The translations under genes were made by a program, and so were the position numbers. Shown here piece after piece: positions 35,504 to 45,292 of a stretch of 64,000 bases of DNA. The stretch lies in contig NZ_CP031415.1 of assembly GCF_003367315.1 (NCBI RefSeq), forward strand, positions 1,548,001 to 1,612,000, given 5' to 3'. Source of the stretch: Saccharospirillum mangrovi (GTDB lineage Bacteria; Pseudomonadota; Gammaproteobacteria; Pseudomonadales; Natronospirillaceae). The notes beneath the pieces are model-generated. The model saw only the letters and a list, made by a program, of their open reading frames with translations. It did no database searches and was not told where the DNA came from. How positions within the stretch are numbered: position 1 is the stretch's first letter; each line of letters starts with the position of its first letter.

Positions 35504-35577
35504 GGCGTATCCTCTTTGCCAAATTCATCTAGAACATTTAATAGTCATCGTTTGCAACATCTGTGATCTGGAAATGC

Positions 35578-37014
35578 TTAGAACGTCGACATCCCCGTCG
35601 CTTCCATAAACCGATACACGCCATAGCGCCAACGGCTGTGGTCGGCAAAGGCGGTGTAGTCGAGGCTGTAGAGGGTGTCGCCTGGGTTGCTCCAGGAGCG
35701 TTCAAACTCGGCGCGCATGTACTCGATTTCCGGATGGTCGGAACGCACGCTCAGATAGACACTGGTTTCCATGTTCAGGTCGTGCAGATTGCGGCGGGTG
35801 AAGTTGGCGGAACCGGCCACAATTTCACTGGTACCGTCGGTGCGGTCCAGGCGAATCCATTTGCGGTGGCATTGTTCGCCGGCGGTGGCGCACCAACGCA
35901 CGGTGATGCCTTTTTCGTGTAAGTCCCAGGCGACTTGCCGGTTTGGAATGCCATTTTTCTCCCGGCCAAAAGCGTCGCGATTGGCGTCCAGCATCACGCG
36001 TAATTCAACGCCGCGTTCGTGTGCCCGGATCAGGGCTTTGACGACCGGTCGCGACGATAAATAAAACATTTCCAGGTCCAATTGATCGCCCGTTTCAGCA
36101 TTGTCGATCAATGTCAGCAGACGGGTTTCGATGGCGCCTTCGGTTAATACTTGCAGCGTGAATTCGCCGTCGGTGTCGAGTTCGGCGTCCGGTGCAGCCG
36201 GCCAGTTTTCAGCCGCGTCGTATCCCGACATCAAGGCCGCGGCGCGTTCGGTTTGCAGCAAATCCTGAGCGGCGGCTCCGCTGAAAATAACGGCGTTGTT
36301 GTCGTGTCGGCTGCTGGCGTCGTGCGGGTTCATCGAGGTCACCAAAGCGCGCCATTCGGTGCCGGTGTTGACCACCAACGTTTTGCGGTGGTTGGCGCGG
36401 AAATTCAATAAATGCAAATACGACCGCAGCGTGACCTTGCCCGGACCAACCGGATTGGGCAGCCAGCCGCCGCGTGTACTGTTGCCGAGGAAGCGGCAGC
36501 AGACGGTCCACAGCGTGGTCCAGGTGCGGTTCGACGCCGGCAGTTTGGCGAGATTGGTGGTGACGACATCCACGCCAGCGGCTTCCAGTCGGTCGAAGTA
36601 GGGCGAGTCCATACCGCCGTAGATGGTGTTGAACGGGTCGGTAATGAGCACCACCGGCATGTCCGGGTGTGCGGTTTTGGCGTCGATTAAGGCGACGGTT
36701 AATTCTTCCGACAACGGCCGCCAGCCGTTTTCACCGGCAAAGTCGTTGTACAGGAACATGTCGATGACCAGAAAAGTTTGAGCGCTGGCGATCATCGCCA
36801 ACATTTCGTCCATCACTTCCTGTTCAATGAATTCTTTGCCATCGGTATTGCGATAGGTTTGATCGTACAGCAGCGCTACGTCGTCGGTTTCGCGCAACGG
36901 CCCGGTGGACGATAGCCCTTTGGGCATGCTGCCGCAGGCGGTCAATGTCAGCGTTATCAGAAGCAGCAGTGAAGCGGTGTAGGGCAAGACACGAGGAAAC
37001 GACGCCATGGGCAA
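35578..37014 (-). CDS. Phospholipase D-like lipoprotein (two HKD motifs)
   Basis: 478 residues. Lipobox LTAC (Cys27) then two PLD half-sites: NHRKTLVVNTG with TSMNPHDASSRHDNN, and CHRKWIRLD with VAGSANFTRRNLHDLN. Both have the H-x-K and downstream N. The pattern matches cardiolipin-synthase or nuclease-like PLD enzymes but with lipoprotein targeting, so it would act in the periplasm or at the outer membrane. An insert near 175-200 (TVCCRFLGNSTRGGWLPNP) is atypical. Substrate, phospholipid or other diester, unknown. Confidence 0.82.
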   Translation of the reverse strand: MPMASFPRVLPYTASLLLLITLTLTACGSMPKGLSSTGPLRETDDVALLYDQTYRNTDGKEFIEQEVMDEMLAMIASAQTFLVIDMFLYNDFAGENGWRPLSEELTVALIDAKTAHPDMPVVLITDPFNTIYGGMDSPYFDRLEAAGVDVVTTNLAKLPASNRTWTTLWTVCCRFLGNSTRGGWLPNPVGPGKVTLRSYLHLLNFRANHRKTLVVNTGTEWRALVTSMNPHDASSRHDNNAVIFSGAAAQDLLQTERAAALMSGYDAAENWPAAPDAELDTDGEFTLQVLTEGAIETRLLTLIDNAETGDQLDLEMFYLSSRPVVKALIRAHERGVELRVMLDANRDAFGREKNGIPNRQVAWDLHEKGITVRWCATAGEQCHRKWIRLDRTDGTSEIVAGSANFTRRNLHDLNMETSVYLSVRSDHPEIEYMRAEFERSWSNPGDTLYSLDYTAFADHSRWRYGVYRFMEATGMSTF

Positions 37015-37072
37015 TCCGTCACGAAACTGAAACGTTGAAGATTGCCCAAAGGCCCAGGGCTTTGCAATTGCA

Positions 37073-37092
37073 CACCGGCTGGGCGCCCGGTG
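37073..37092 (-). terminator. Hairpin just after the tpa stop codon
   Basis: CACCGG (37073-37078) and CCGGTG (37087-37092) form a 6-bp stem 7 bp beyond the tpa stop. No T-run follows on the minus strand, so it is a weak terminator or 3' protective hairpin. Confidence 0.35.
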
Positions 37093-37099
37093 CTAAAGG

Positions 37100-38479
37100 T
37101 CAGTTGGTTGCGCTGACGCTGGCGACGGCCTGATCCAGTTTGGTCAGAATGATGTCGATGTCCGCCTCAGTTGCGGTGAGTGCGGGGCTGAAATTCAGCG
37201 TGTTGTTGAACCCGGTCAGGCTGCGATTGGTGCGGCCAATCAACAAGCCGAGCCGTTTGCATTCGGCGACAATCGCCATCGGTACCGATTCGGGCACCGG
37301 CGCTTTGCTGTTGCGATCCAACACCAGTTCCAGCCCGGCGAACAAACCCTGGCCGCGGGCATCGCCGATGATGGCGTGACGGCCGGCCAGTTCGTTCAAA
37401 CCGGCCAGCAGGCGTTGGCCCTGGCGCGCGCTGTTTTCGATCAGGCCTTCGCGCTCGATGATTTCCATGTTTGCCAAGGCGGCTGCCTGCGACGACAAAC
37501 AACCGCCGAACGTGGAAATGTCGCGGAAATAACCGAGCGTATCGTTCGGTGCTTCCTGCAGCAGTTGATAGACCTTGTCCGTCGTTACGGTGCAGGAAAT
37601 GGCGGCGTAGCCGGACGCTACGCCTTTGGCCATGGTGACGATGTCTGGCGTGATGTCGTAATGCTGGTAGCCGAACCAGGCTCCGGTACGGCCCAGGCCG
37701 CAGACCACTTCATCGACAATCAGCAAGATGTCGTGACGGTCGCAAATCTCCCGTACTTTTTTCAGATAGCCGGCCGGTGGCGGAATGACACCACCGCCAG
37801 CGGTGATCGGTTCAATGATGACCGCGCCTACGGTGTCGGCGCCTTCGCGCAAAATGACGTCTTCCATCGCCTGGGCCGCCCGTTCGCCGTAATTCTCGAC
37901 CTCGCCGAACTGGCTGCGGTATTCGCTACAGTGCGGAAATTCAACGAAGCCGGGCACAAACGGGCCAAACTGATCGCGGCGTTCGCTCTGGCCGGTGGCA
38001 CTGAGCGCGGCCACGGTTGAGCCATGGTAATCGCGTTCGCGGTAGAGAATTTTCTGCTTCTTGCCGCCGTAATGTTTGTGCGCAATCTGGCGCACCATCT
38101 TGAAGGCTTTTTCGTTCGCTTCGGAGCCGGAACTGGCGTAATAGACGCGGCTCATGCCGGGCATTTTACTGACCAGTTTTTCGGCCAGGGCCGCTGCCGG
38201 TTTACTGGCGGCGGAGCCGGCGTAGTAGTTCAGCTCGACCAGCTGTCGATACACCGCCTCGGCAATTTCCGTGCGGCCATAGCCGACGTTGGTAACCCAG
38301 ACACCGCCCGCCGTGGCGTCCAGGAATTCGTTGCCCTCGCTGTCCCACAGGCGCAAACCTTCGCCGCGCACAAACATCGGCAACCCCGCCGCAGCCGACT
38401 GTCCTGGCGTCAGGTGGTGCCAGACGTGAGACTTATCCCAGTTTTTGAGGGCGAGGTAATCGGGTTCGGCTTGGGTCAT
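37100..38479 (-). CDS. tpa: Taurine--pyruvate aminotransferase
   Basis: 459 residues, class III PLP aminotransferase. Long blocks agree with the Tpa proteins I remember from Paracoccus and roseobacters: GGVWVTNVGYGR, YYASSGSEANEKAFKMVRQIAHKHYGGKK, ILYRERDYHGSTVAALSATGQ, GFVEFPHC, EPITAGGGVIPPPAGY, PLP Lys in VTMAKGVASGYAAISC, YFRDISTFGGC and TNRSLTGFNNTLNFSPAL. It moves the amino group of taurine to pyruvate, giving alanine and sulfoacetaldehyde. It is last in the likely operon tauR-exporter-isfD-tpa, 25 bp after isfD. Confidence 0.85.
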   Translation of the reverse strand: MTQAEPDYLALKNWDKSHVWHHLTPGQSAAAGLPMFVRGEGLRLWDSEGNEFLDATAGGVWVTNVGYGRTEIAEAVYRQLVELNYYAGSAASKPAAALAEKLVSKMPGMSRVYYASSGSEANEKAFKMVRQIAHKHYGGKKQKILYRERDYHGSTVAALSATGQSERRDQFGPFVPGFVEFPHCSEYRSQFGEVENYGERAAQAMEDVILREGADTVGAVIIEPITAGGGVIPPPAGYLKKVREICDRHDILLIVDEVVCGLGRTGAWFGYQHYDITPDIVTMAKGVASGYAAISCTVTTDKVYQLLQEAPNDTLGYFRDISTFGGCLSSQAAALANMEIIEREGLIENSARQGQRLLAGLNELAGRHAIIGDARGQGLFAGLELVLDRNSKAPVPESVPMAIVAECKRLGLLIGRTNRSLTGFNNTLNFSPALTATEADIDIILTKLDQAVASVSATN

Positions 38480-38504
38480 AGCGGCTCCTTGGGAAAACAG
38501 CGGT

Positions 38505-39284
<780 letters not shown>

Positions 39285-39307
39285 TCAATCGGACGGGGTT
39301 GCTAAGG

Positions 39308-40081
39308 CTACCCAAAAACCAGCGTCCGTACTTCTCGAATCAGCATCCAGGCGGCCATTAACACCAGCAAAGGCGCGACCACTGTGCGGAACGACAGCGG
39401 CGGAAACCGCACAAACAGCCAGTGGCCCAGTGCCGCGCCGATCAGAGCCAGCGGGCTCAGCGACAGCGCTCGCCACAGGGTGTCGGTGGTTATTTGCCGG
39501 GCGCCTACATAGCCGAGTAACGACACCGCACTGGCGGCCATAAAAAACAAAATGGCGGTGGCTCGCGCCGCTTCCGGCGTTAACCGGGTCCGCATCAAAT
39601 ACACCATTAACGGCGGCCCGCCAGCGGACGACAAACTCATTGCCAGCCCCGAAGCGCCGCCGGCCGGCCAGGCCCAGCGCAGATCGCGGGTGCGGTCCAA
39701 TGCCGAGGTCAAACCCATGACTGGTTGGCGTTGCAACACCGTCGCCACAGCGCCGATCAGGCAAATGGCGGTGACGACCAATCGCGCGGCCGTCGTTGGC
39801 AATACTGTCATCAAGGCGATGCCCAGAGCCGAAGCCAGCAACATGGTTGGCAACAGTCGCTTTAATACCGCCCGGTCGGCTCGGTTCCAGGCGTTGGCGA
39901 GAAGGCCCAGAGCACCGAGCAGATCAAGCAACAGCACCGTGGTCACCACCTGAATCGGCGGCAGTAACCACAGCAATCCGAGCGCCATGGTGATGGCGAA
40001 ACCAAAGCCGGTGTAACCGCGCAAGGTACCTGCCGCGAAAGCGACGCTGGCGCTGATCAACCAGGCGGACGAAAACGGCAT
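39308..40081 (-). CDS. TauE/SafE exporter, probably for isethionate/sulfonate
   Basis: 257 residues, eight or so hydrophobic segments. GTLRGYTGFGFAITMALGLLWLLPP near 17-41 and GGASGLAMSLSSAGGPPLMVYL near 130-150 are the twin TauE/SafE repeats. Start ATG 40081 is placed by GGAG 5 nt upstream. An upstream in-frame stretch is hydrophilic and unlikely. In Klebsiella and Chromohalobacter an IsfE-type TauE/SafE protein is thought to export isethionate made from taurine. The context here is the same. A second TauE/SafE gene, at 562-1314, is unrelated in context. Confidence 0.75.
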   Translation of the reverse strand: MPFSSAWLISASVAFAAGTLRGYTGFGFAITMALGLLWLLPPIQVVTTVLLLDLLGALGLLANAWNRADRAVLKRLLPTMLLASALGIALMTVLPTTAARLVVTAICLIGAVATVLQRQPVMGLTSALDRTRDLRWAWPAGGASGLAMSLSSAGGPPLMVYLMRTRLTPEAARATAILFFMAASAVSLLGYVGARQITTDTLWRALSLSPLALIGAALGHWLFVRFPPLSFRTVVAPLLVLMAAWMLIREVRTLVFG

Positions 40082-40112
40082 GGCGGCTCCGACATCGATG
40101 TTTGAACCGACT

Positions 40113-40146
40113 ATAGAACCAGGCGGGCAGGAAGTTTTAGGGCCAG
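40113..40146 (-). promoter_or_regulatory. Direct CTGGYYCTRW repeats upstream of the exporter-isfD-tpa genes
   Basis: On the minus strand CTGGCCCTAA (complement 40137-40146) and CTGGTTCTAT (complement 40113-40122), 24 bp start to start. The same motif recurs twice in the tauR/transporter gap. I recall CTGGAC-YTAA direct repeats as the TauR site of Rhodobacter. Regulation by the upstream MocR gene is inference. Confidence 0.45.
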
Positions 40147-40206
40147 ATTGGACGACCGGATGGGACATCGCGGCCGCATTCTGTTGCTAAGAGTGGACGG
40201 CCCGAG

Positions 40207-41697
40207 TCAGCCAGCGCCTTGCAGTACCGACGCCAATAGTTCAATGCCCGGCACAATCTGATCGCGCTCAATGGCGTTGAAGCCCAGCCGCATAAAATGT
40301 CGCGGCGGTGCGGGATCGTGAAAATGCTGGAAGCCCGGCTCGATCAGCACGCCGCATTGAGCCGCACGCCAGGCCAGTTGTTGGGTGTCGAGTGAGTCCG
40401 GCATTTTCAGCCACAGCGCGCTGGCGCGGTCGGAGCTGAGACACTGTGCCTGCGGCAGTTGTCGCTCGATGGCATCGCGTAAAGCGGCGCGGCGCGCATC
40501 GGTGTCCTGAACGTGGCTGCGCAGATGCGTTTCGTAATGACCCTGGGCGATGAACTGCGCCATCTGGTGTTGCAGATTCGCCGGTGGATGGCGATACATC
40601 AGGCGGCGTAAGGCGCGCAGTTCGTCGATCAATTCGCTGTCGGCGACGATGTAACCCATGCGCAACCCCGGCGACAGCACCTTCGAAAAACTGCCCAGAT
40701 ACACCACGCGATTGCCGGCGCGGCTGGCTTTCAGCGCAGGCAATGCCTGGCTGTCGTTGTGCAGTTCGGCGTCGTAATCGTCCTCAAGAATGATCTGATC
40801 GTGGGCGATAACCTGCGCCAATAAGGCATCGCGCCGCGCCTGGCTCATCGGAATACCGGTCGGTACCTGATGGCTGGGCATGACATAAAAATAGTCGCAC
40901 TGAGCGGAGCGTTCGTTCAGTTGAATGCCTTGTTCATCGACGCGATGCCGCACCAGCTGGCTGCCGAAAAAGCGAAATACATTAACGGCCTCGCGGTAGC
41001 CCGGATCTTCCAGACCAAGGCGAGTGCCGTCGCCAATCAGCAATTGCGCCAGCAGGTAGAGGGCGTTCTGCGAGCCCAACGTAATCAGAATTTCGTCCGG
41101 TCGCGCCAGGATGCCGCGTCGCGGCAACAGGCGTTTGCGCACCTGTTCGACCAGCAGCGGGTCGTCCTGATCGATGCGGTCGCGCAGCCAGTCGCGGTCG
41201 CGGCCACCAGCCAGTCGTCGACGTGTGATGTCGCGCCAGGCGTTGATGGGAAAATTGTTGGTGCCCGGTTGGCCGTAGATAAACGGATAAGGGTAATCGC
41301 ACCAGTTGCTGGGCTTGAGAATGCCTTCAAATTGCCCCGGCTGACGCGCCAATCGTTTGCCCCAGGATGGTGCGCTGACGGTGCTGGTGTGAACCTTGGC
41401 CGACGGTTTCAGTGCCGGGCCGGGCGTGTCGATGGCGTCACCGTTGTGGTAGTCGCTGTGCAGGAAATAGCCGCTGCGAGGGCGGCTGACCAGATAACCG
41501 TCATCGACCAGTTTTTCGTACACGATGGCCACGGTGTTGCGCGAAATACCCAGTTGTTCCGACAGCTTGCGGCAACTGGGCAGCGGCGCGTCGATGGGCA
41601 GACTGCCGACCCGAATCGCTTCCAGCAGGCCTTCCCGTAATTGCTCCTGCAAGCCACCTTCGGCGCGGCTTTGCAGCGCCAGACTCAGGGTTGTCAT
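40207..41697 (-). CDS. tauR: MocR/PdxR-type regulator, probable TauR
   Basis: 496 residues: GntR winged helix (QLREGLLEAIRVGSLPIDAPLPSCRKLSEQLGISRNTV, about 20-60) fused to an aminotransferase class I domain with ILEDDYDAEL and YLGSFSKVLSPGLRMGY holding the PLP-site Lys. MocR proteins sense an amino compound through PLP. TauR activates taurine genes in Rhodobacter. I chose ATG 41697 since AAGGAG sits 10 nt upstream. An ATG nine bases earlier is too close to it. It heads the tpa operon and is divergent from an amino-acid ABC importer. Confidence 0.8.
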   Translation of the reverse strand: MTTLSLALQSRAEGGLQEQLREGLLEAIRVGSLPIDAPLPSCRKLSEQLGISRNTVAIVYEKLVDDGYLVSRPRSGYFLHSDYHNGDAIDTPGPALKPSAKVHTSTVSAPSWGKRLARQPGQFEGILKPSNWCDYPYPFIYGQPGTNNFPINAWRDITRRRLAGGRDRDWLRDRIDQDDPLLVEQVRKRLLPRRGILARPDEILITLGSQNALYLLAQLLIGDGTRLGLEDPGYREAVNVFRFFGSQLVRHRVDEQGIQLNERSAQCDYFYVMPSHQVPTGIPMSQARRDALLAQVIAHDQIILEDDYDAELHNDSQALPALKASRAGNRVVYLGSFSKVLSPGLRMGYIVADSELIDELRALRRLMYRHPPANLQHQMAQFIAQGHYETHLRSHVQDTDARRAALRDAIERQLPQAQCLSSDRASALWLKMPDSLDTQQLAWRAAQCGVLIEPGFQHFHDPAPPRHFMRLGFNAIERDQIVPGIELLASVLQGAG

Positions 41698-41768
41698 GGT
41701 CGGCATTCTCCTTGCTGAGCGTACTTGGGGGCGGTTGCAGAGCAGCGCATAAGAGAGGGCAAATAGCA

Positions 41769-41831
41769 CAGAACCAGCACAAAACATGCCACGGCTTTCT
41801 GTCCCATCCGGGATCGGGAACTGGCTCTAAG
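41769..41831. promoter_or_regulatory. CTGGYYCTRW motifs and a dyad in the tauR/transporter gap
   Basis: In the 300-bp divergent gap (41698-41997) CTGGTTCTGT is on the minus strand (complement 41769-41778) and CTGGCTCTAA on the plus strand (41822-41831). A 9-bp palindrome ATCC-G-GGAT is at 41807-41815. The first two match the pair upstream of the exporter gene. I found no gene in the gap and no strong sigma-70 promoter. Confidence 0.4.
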
Positions 41832-41997
41832 CGGCCCATTAAAAACGCCCTAGGGTGCCAAAGGTGGGCCGTCTGCTGGCGGCCAATGCCAAGCGATACC
41901 ACGACTCAAACGCTGGCATTTTTAGATACTTTTTAATTAGAAGGTCGATACGCGCTACTCACCCAACTGACTGGCAACCGAGAGTTTGGAGAATGAT

Positions 41998-42867
41998 ATG
42001 AAGCACCACCATCTGAAGTCGGCCCTGGGCCGTGGCGCTTGTTCGCTGATCGCGGGTTTGGGCCTGATCGTCGCCGTTCAGGCGGCAGACCTGGATGAAA
42101 TCAAAGCGCGTGGCTACATGGTCGTCGCCACCGAAGACAACTACGCCCCGTTCAATTTCATGAACGGCAGCGAGTCGGATGGCTTTATGAAATACATGAT
42201 TGAGGAACTCGAAGCCTATTCCGACGACTTCGAAGTGCGTCAGGAAATTCTGCCCTGGACGGGTTTGTTGGCTGCCGTTTCCAACGGCCAGTACGACGCT
42301 GCCATCACTGGTGCGTCGGTGTCTGACGAACGCATGCGGGTGTTCAATTACGCGCCGCCCTTTGCCTCGGCTCAGCATTTTTACATCAAGCGCGCCGACG
42401 ATGATCGCATCAACAGCGTGGCCGATCTGGATGGCATGACCGTCGGCGTGCAGGCCGGCTCAGTCTTGTTGTCACGGTTGCCCGAGCTGGAAGCCATGCT
42501 CAAAGAAACCGGCGGCAAACTGGGCGAGGTGGTGCAGTACGAAGCCTACCCGGAAATCTACGCCGACCTTGCCAATGGCCGCTTGGATTACGTCATCAAT
42601 TCCGCCGTACCGGTGAATGACCTGATCAAAGAACGCGGCGATATTTTTGCAGCCGGCCAGGCGGTTTCAGGCCCCGGTTTTGTTGGCTGGCCGGTACCGA
42701 AAAACAGCCCGGAATTGCTCGCCTTCCTGACCGATTTTATGAACGACATGAAAGCCAGCGGTCGCCTGGCGGAACTGCAGGAAGAATGGTTTGGCGAATC
42801 CTTCCCGGACTTGCCGGAGGTGCCGATCACCACCGTCGAGGAATTCCACGAATTGGCGGGCATGTAA
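41998..42867 (+). CDS. Amino-acid-type ABC transporter, periplasmic binding protein
   Basis: 289 residues with a signal peptide ending near AVQAADL. It has the family-3 solute-binding fold: LDEIKARGYMVVATEDNYAPFNFMNG, ELEAYSDDFEVRQEILPWTGLLAAVSNGQYDAAITG, VADLDGMTVGVQAGSVLL. Such proteins feed PAAT permeases with polar amino acids or relatives. GGAG is 7 nt before ATG 41998. First of four genes divergent from tauR, so taurine or a related amine is a reasonable substrate, but this is inferred from context only. Confidence 0.88.
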   Translation: MKHHHLKSALGRGACSLIAGLGLIVAVQAADLDEIKARGYMVVATEDNYAPFNFMNGSESDGFMKYMIEELEAYSDDFEVRQEILPWTGLLAAVSNGQYDAAITGASVSDERMRVFNYAPPFASAQHFYIKRADDDRINSVADLDGMTVGVQAGSVLLSRLPELEAMLKETGGKLGEVVQYEAYPEIYADLANGRLDYVINSAVPVNDLIKERGDIFAAGQAVSGPGFVGWPVPKNSPELLAFLTDFMNDMKASGRLAELQEEWFGESFPDLPEVPITTVEEFHELAGM

Positions 42868-42898
42868 GAGTAACGTCTTTGCGTAAACAGGGATGATT

Positions 42899-42927
42899 GA
42901 GCGGGCAGGGCAGCCCGCCCGTTTTTT
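42899..42927 (+). terminator. Hairpin plus T-run between binding-protein and permease genes
   Basis: GCGGGC (42901-42906), loop AGGGCA, GCCCGC (42913-42918), then CC-G and six T (42922-42927). It lies between the binding-protein and first permease genes. A partial terminator here would raise binding protein over membrane subunits, as is common in ABC operons. Confidence 0.7.
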
Positions 42928-42951
42928 ATATATCTCATTCAGGGGACAGCG

Positions 42952-43593
42952 ATGGATTCGACCGCTTGGACGATGTTGCTCAACGGTGCCTGGGTTACCT
43001 TGTGGATTTCGGGTGTGTCCATCGCCATTGGCGTCACACTCGGTTTGGTCGTCGCCTTAATCCGCTCGGCACGCATTCCGTTTGTGCACCAGGTGTTGGG
43101 ACTTTACATCAGCATTGCCCGCGCCACGCCGTTGGTCACACTGGTGCTGTTTATCTTTTTAACCGCGCCTACGCTCGGCATTAACATGCATCGATCCATC
43201 GCCGGCATCATTGCTTTAACGTTGAACACCACCGCCTTCAATGCGGAAATCTGGCGCTCGGCGTTCAACAATTTTTCCAACGATCAACGCGAAGCGGCGC
43301 TCGCCGTTGGCATGACACCGAGCGTGTATTTTCGCCGCATTATGCTGCCGCAGATCGTTATCACCAGCTTGCCAAGCCTGGTGAATGAAATGTCGTTTCT
43401 GATTAAAGGCAGCCCGGCGATTGCTGTGATCGGCATTGTCGATCTCACCCGCGTCACTAACCGCATATCGGCCGTTACCTACGAACCGCTGCCGCCCATT
43501 TTGGCCGCTGGCGCGCTCTATATGATCATCATCGCTGCCCTGGTCTGGTTCCAGCGGGTGGCGGAACGCAAAGCCAACCAGCTGGCGGTTTAG
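42952..43593 (+). CDS. Amino-acid-type ABC transporter permease 1
   Basis: 213 residues, about five membrane helices, with the EAA loop REAALAVGMTPSVYFRRIMLPQIV (about 112-135) that contacts the ATPase. SIARATPLVTLVLFIF and the HisMQ-like layout place it in the PAAT permease family. Pairs with the next permease to form the membrane channel. 11-bp gap to the second permease. Confidence 0.9.
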   Translation: MDSTAWTMLLNGAWVTLWISGVSIAIGVTLGLVVALIRSARIPFVHQVLGLYISIARATPLVTLVLFIFLTAPTLGINMHRSIAGIIALTLNTTAFNAEIWRSAFNNFSNDQREAALAVGMTPSVYFRRIMLPQIVITSLPSLVNEMSFLIKGSPAIAVIGIVDLTRVTNRISAVTYEPLPPILAAGALYMIIIAALVWFQRVAERKANQLAV

Positions 43594-43604
43594 GGGGCAA
43601 CGCG

Positions 43605-44270
43605 ATGACGGACTGGCAAATTCTCTGGGCCGAACGCGGCGTTTTTGTGGATGGCTTTTTCAATACGCTGCAATTATTCGGCTTGGGCGCCGTGCTGGGT
43701 TTTCTGCTCGGTTGCCTGATTGTTTTTTGTCTGGAATGGGCCAGGGCACCGCTGCGTATTCTGTTGCGAATTTTTATCGATGCCATGCGCCTGTTGCCGT
43801 TTCTGGTGCTGGCCTATTTGCTGTATTACGGTCTGCCGTCGTTGGGCATTCGGTTCAGTTCCTGGGAAGCTGGCATCACCGCTTTGGTGTTGTATCACGG
43901 TGCCTATTTCGCCGAGATTTTGCGCGGCAGTCGGGTGACGCTGCCACCAGGGCAGGTGGAGGCGGCCGTGGCTCAAGGCTTCTCATTGCCTAAGATGTTT
44001 CTGCGGTTAATTTTGCCGCAACTGGTGCTGAAATCGCGTGGCGTGCTCGGCAATCAGTTGATTATTTTGCTTAAAGACACGGCCTTTTTGGTCATCATTA
44101 CCGTGCGCGAATTAACCGCCGCTGCCAATGGCCTGTCGGGCACTTACTTTATTCCGATGCAGGCGTTTATTGTCGTCATCGGTTTCTACTGGATCATCAG
44201 CATCGCCCTGGAACAGGCCGTCAATTGGATGGGACGCAGTGGCGCCAAGCGAGGATTTAAAAATGCCTGA
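43605..44270 (+). CDS. Amino-acid-type ABC transporter permease 2
   Basis: 221 residues, five or so helices, EAA loop QVEAAVAQGFSLPKMFLRLILPQ (about 124-146). FIDAMRLLPFLVLAYLLYYGLP is typical of HisM/GlnP-like subunits. It overlaps the ATPase gene by 8 bp, implying coupled translation. Confidence 0.9.
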   Translation: MTDWQILWAERGVFVDGFFNTLQLFGLGAVLGFLLGCLIVFCLEWARAPLRILLRIFIDAMRLLPFLVLAYLLYYGLPSLGIRFSSWEAGITALVLYHGAYFAEILRGSRVTLPPGQVEAAVAQGFSLPKMFLRLILPQLVLKSRGVLGNQLIILLKDTAFLVIITVRELTAAANGLSGTYFIPMQAFIVVIGFYWIISIALEQAVNWMGRSGAKRGFKNA

Positions 44271-45027
44271 CCAGCCCGAAGTCAGTATCCAAACGCTGTC
44301 GAAACAATTCGATGGCGTGGAAGTGTTGCGCGACGTCAGCCTCGATGTTCAGCGCGGCGAAGTGGTCAGCATTCTGGGTTCATCCGGCTCGGGCAAATCG
44401 ACCTTGCTGCGCTGCATCAACTGGCTGGAGCAACCCGATGGCGGCGAGATTTTGATTAACGGTGAACGCATTGGCGTGAACCGCAATGGCAAAGCCATGA
44501 ACAGCCGTGAGCTGGCAAAAATCCGCACGCAACTCGGTATGGTTTTTCAGAGCTTTAACCTTTGGCCGCACCTGAATGTGTTGCACAACGTTACCGAAGC
44601 CTTGATCCATGTGAAGGGTATGAAGAAAGCCGAGGCAGAAGCCCGGGCCGACGAACTGCTCGCCAAGGTCGGCATGGCCGAGAAACGCGCCAATTACCCT
44701 TACACTCTGTCGGGCGGCCAGAAACAGCGCGTCGCCATCGCTCGCGCACTCGCCATGCAGCCACGCGTCATGCTGTTCGACGAACCCACCTCTGCCCTCG
44801 ACCCGGAACTGGTCGGCGAAGTGTTGGCGGTGATCCGCGATTTATCGCAGGAAGGCTACACCATGATCATCGTCACCCACGAAATGGAATTCGCGCGTAA
44901 TGTGTCCGATCAGGTGGTGTTTCTGGAGAAGGGCAAGATCATTGAAAAATCCGCCCCGGAAGAGTTTTTTGTGAATCCGAAAACGGAGCGGGTGAGGCAG
45001 TTTTTGGAACTTGACGAGAAGGTATAA
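44263..45027 (+). CDS. Amino-acid-type ABC transporter ATPase
   Basis: 254 residues: Walker A GSSGSGKST, Q-loop MVFQSFNLWPHLNVLHNVTEA, signature LSGGQKQRVAIARALAMQPRVMLFDEPTSALDPELV (given here as the family block, in two parts: signature and Walker B), and H-loop VTHEMEFARNVSDQVVFLEKG. GlnQ/HisP type, energises the two permeases. ATG 44263 has its RBS in the end of permease 2. Last of the four-gene transporter operon. Confidence 0.93.
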   Translation: MPDQPEVSIQTLSKQFDGVEVLRDVSLDVQRGEVVSILGSSGSGKSTLLRCINWLEQPDGGEILINGERIGVNRNGKAMNSRELAKIRTQLGMVFQSFNLWPHLNVLHNVTEALIHVKGMKKAEAEARADELLAKVGMAEKRANYPYTLSGGQKQRVAIARALAMQPRVMLFDEPTSALDPELVGEVLAVIRDLSQEGYTMIIVTHEMEFARNVSDQVVFLEKGKIIEKSAPEEFFVNPKTERVRQFLELDEKV

Positions 45028-45046
45028 GCAGCCGTCAAGTTGATAC

Positions 45047-45262
45047 TCAACGGCCTTTCTGGGCTTTGTGATACGCCACTAACGCATTGGCGTGACCATG
45101 GCCCATCTGATGTTCTGTTTTCAAAAACGCCACCTGTTCCATGTGTTTCTTGTCTTGCACACCGTCCAGCAAATTAAGCCAATGATCGATGGGTTTGCCG
45201 TAGGTTTTTTCGATGGACGGGAAGTAGGACGCAGGGCCTTTGGGTTTGTCGTTTTGTGCCAT
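45047..45262 (-). CDS. DUF4287 domain small protein
   Basis: 71 residues: GPASYFPSIEKTYGKPIDHWLNLL and HMEQVAFLKTEHQMGHGHANALVAYHKA are the DUF4287 pattern (a short helical protein, function unknown to me). It lies between the convergent amino-acid ABC operon and the betaine-type ATPase gene, upstream of neither. Confidence 0.85.
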   Translation of the reverse strand: MAQNDKPKGPASYFPSIEKTYGKPIDHWLNLLDGVQDKKHMEQVAFLKTEHQMGHGHANALVAYHKAQKGR

Positions 45263-45292
45263 TGTCTGACTCCGGTTGCATCAAGGTGAAAC

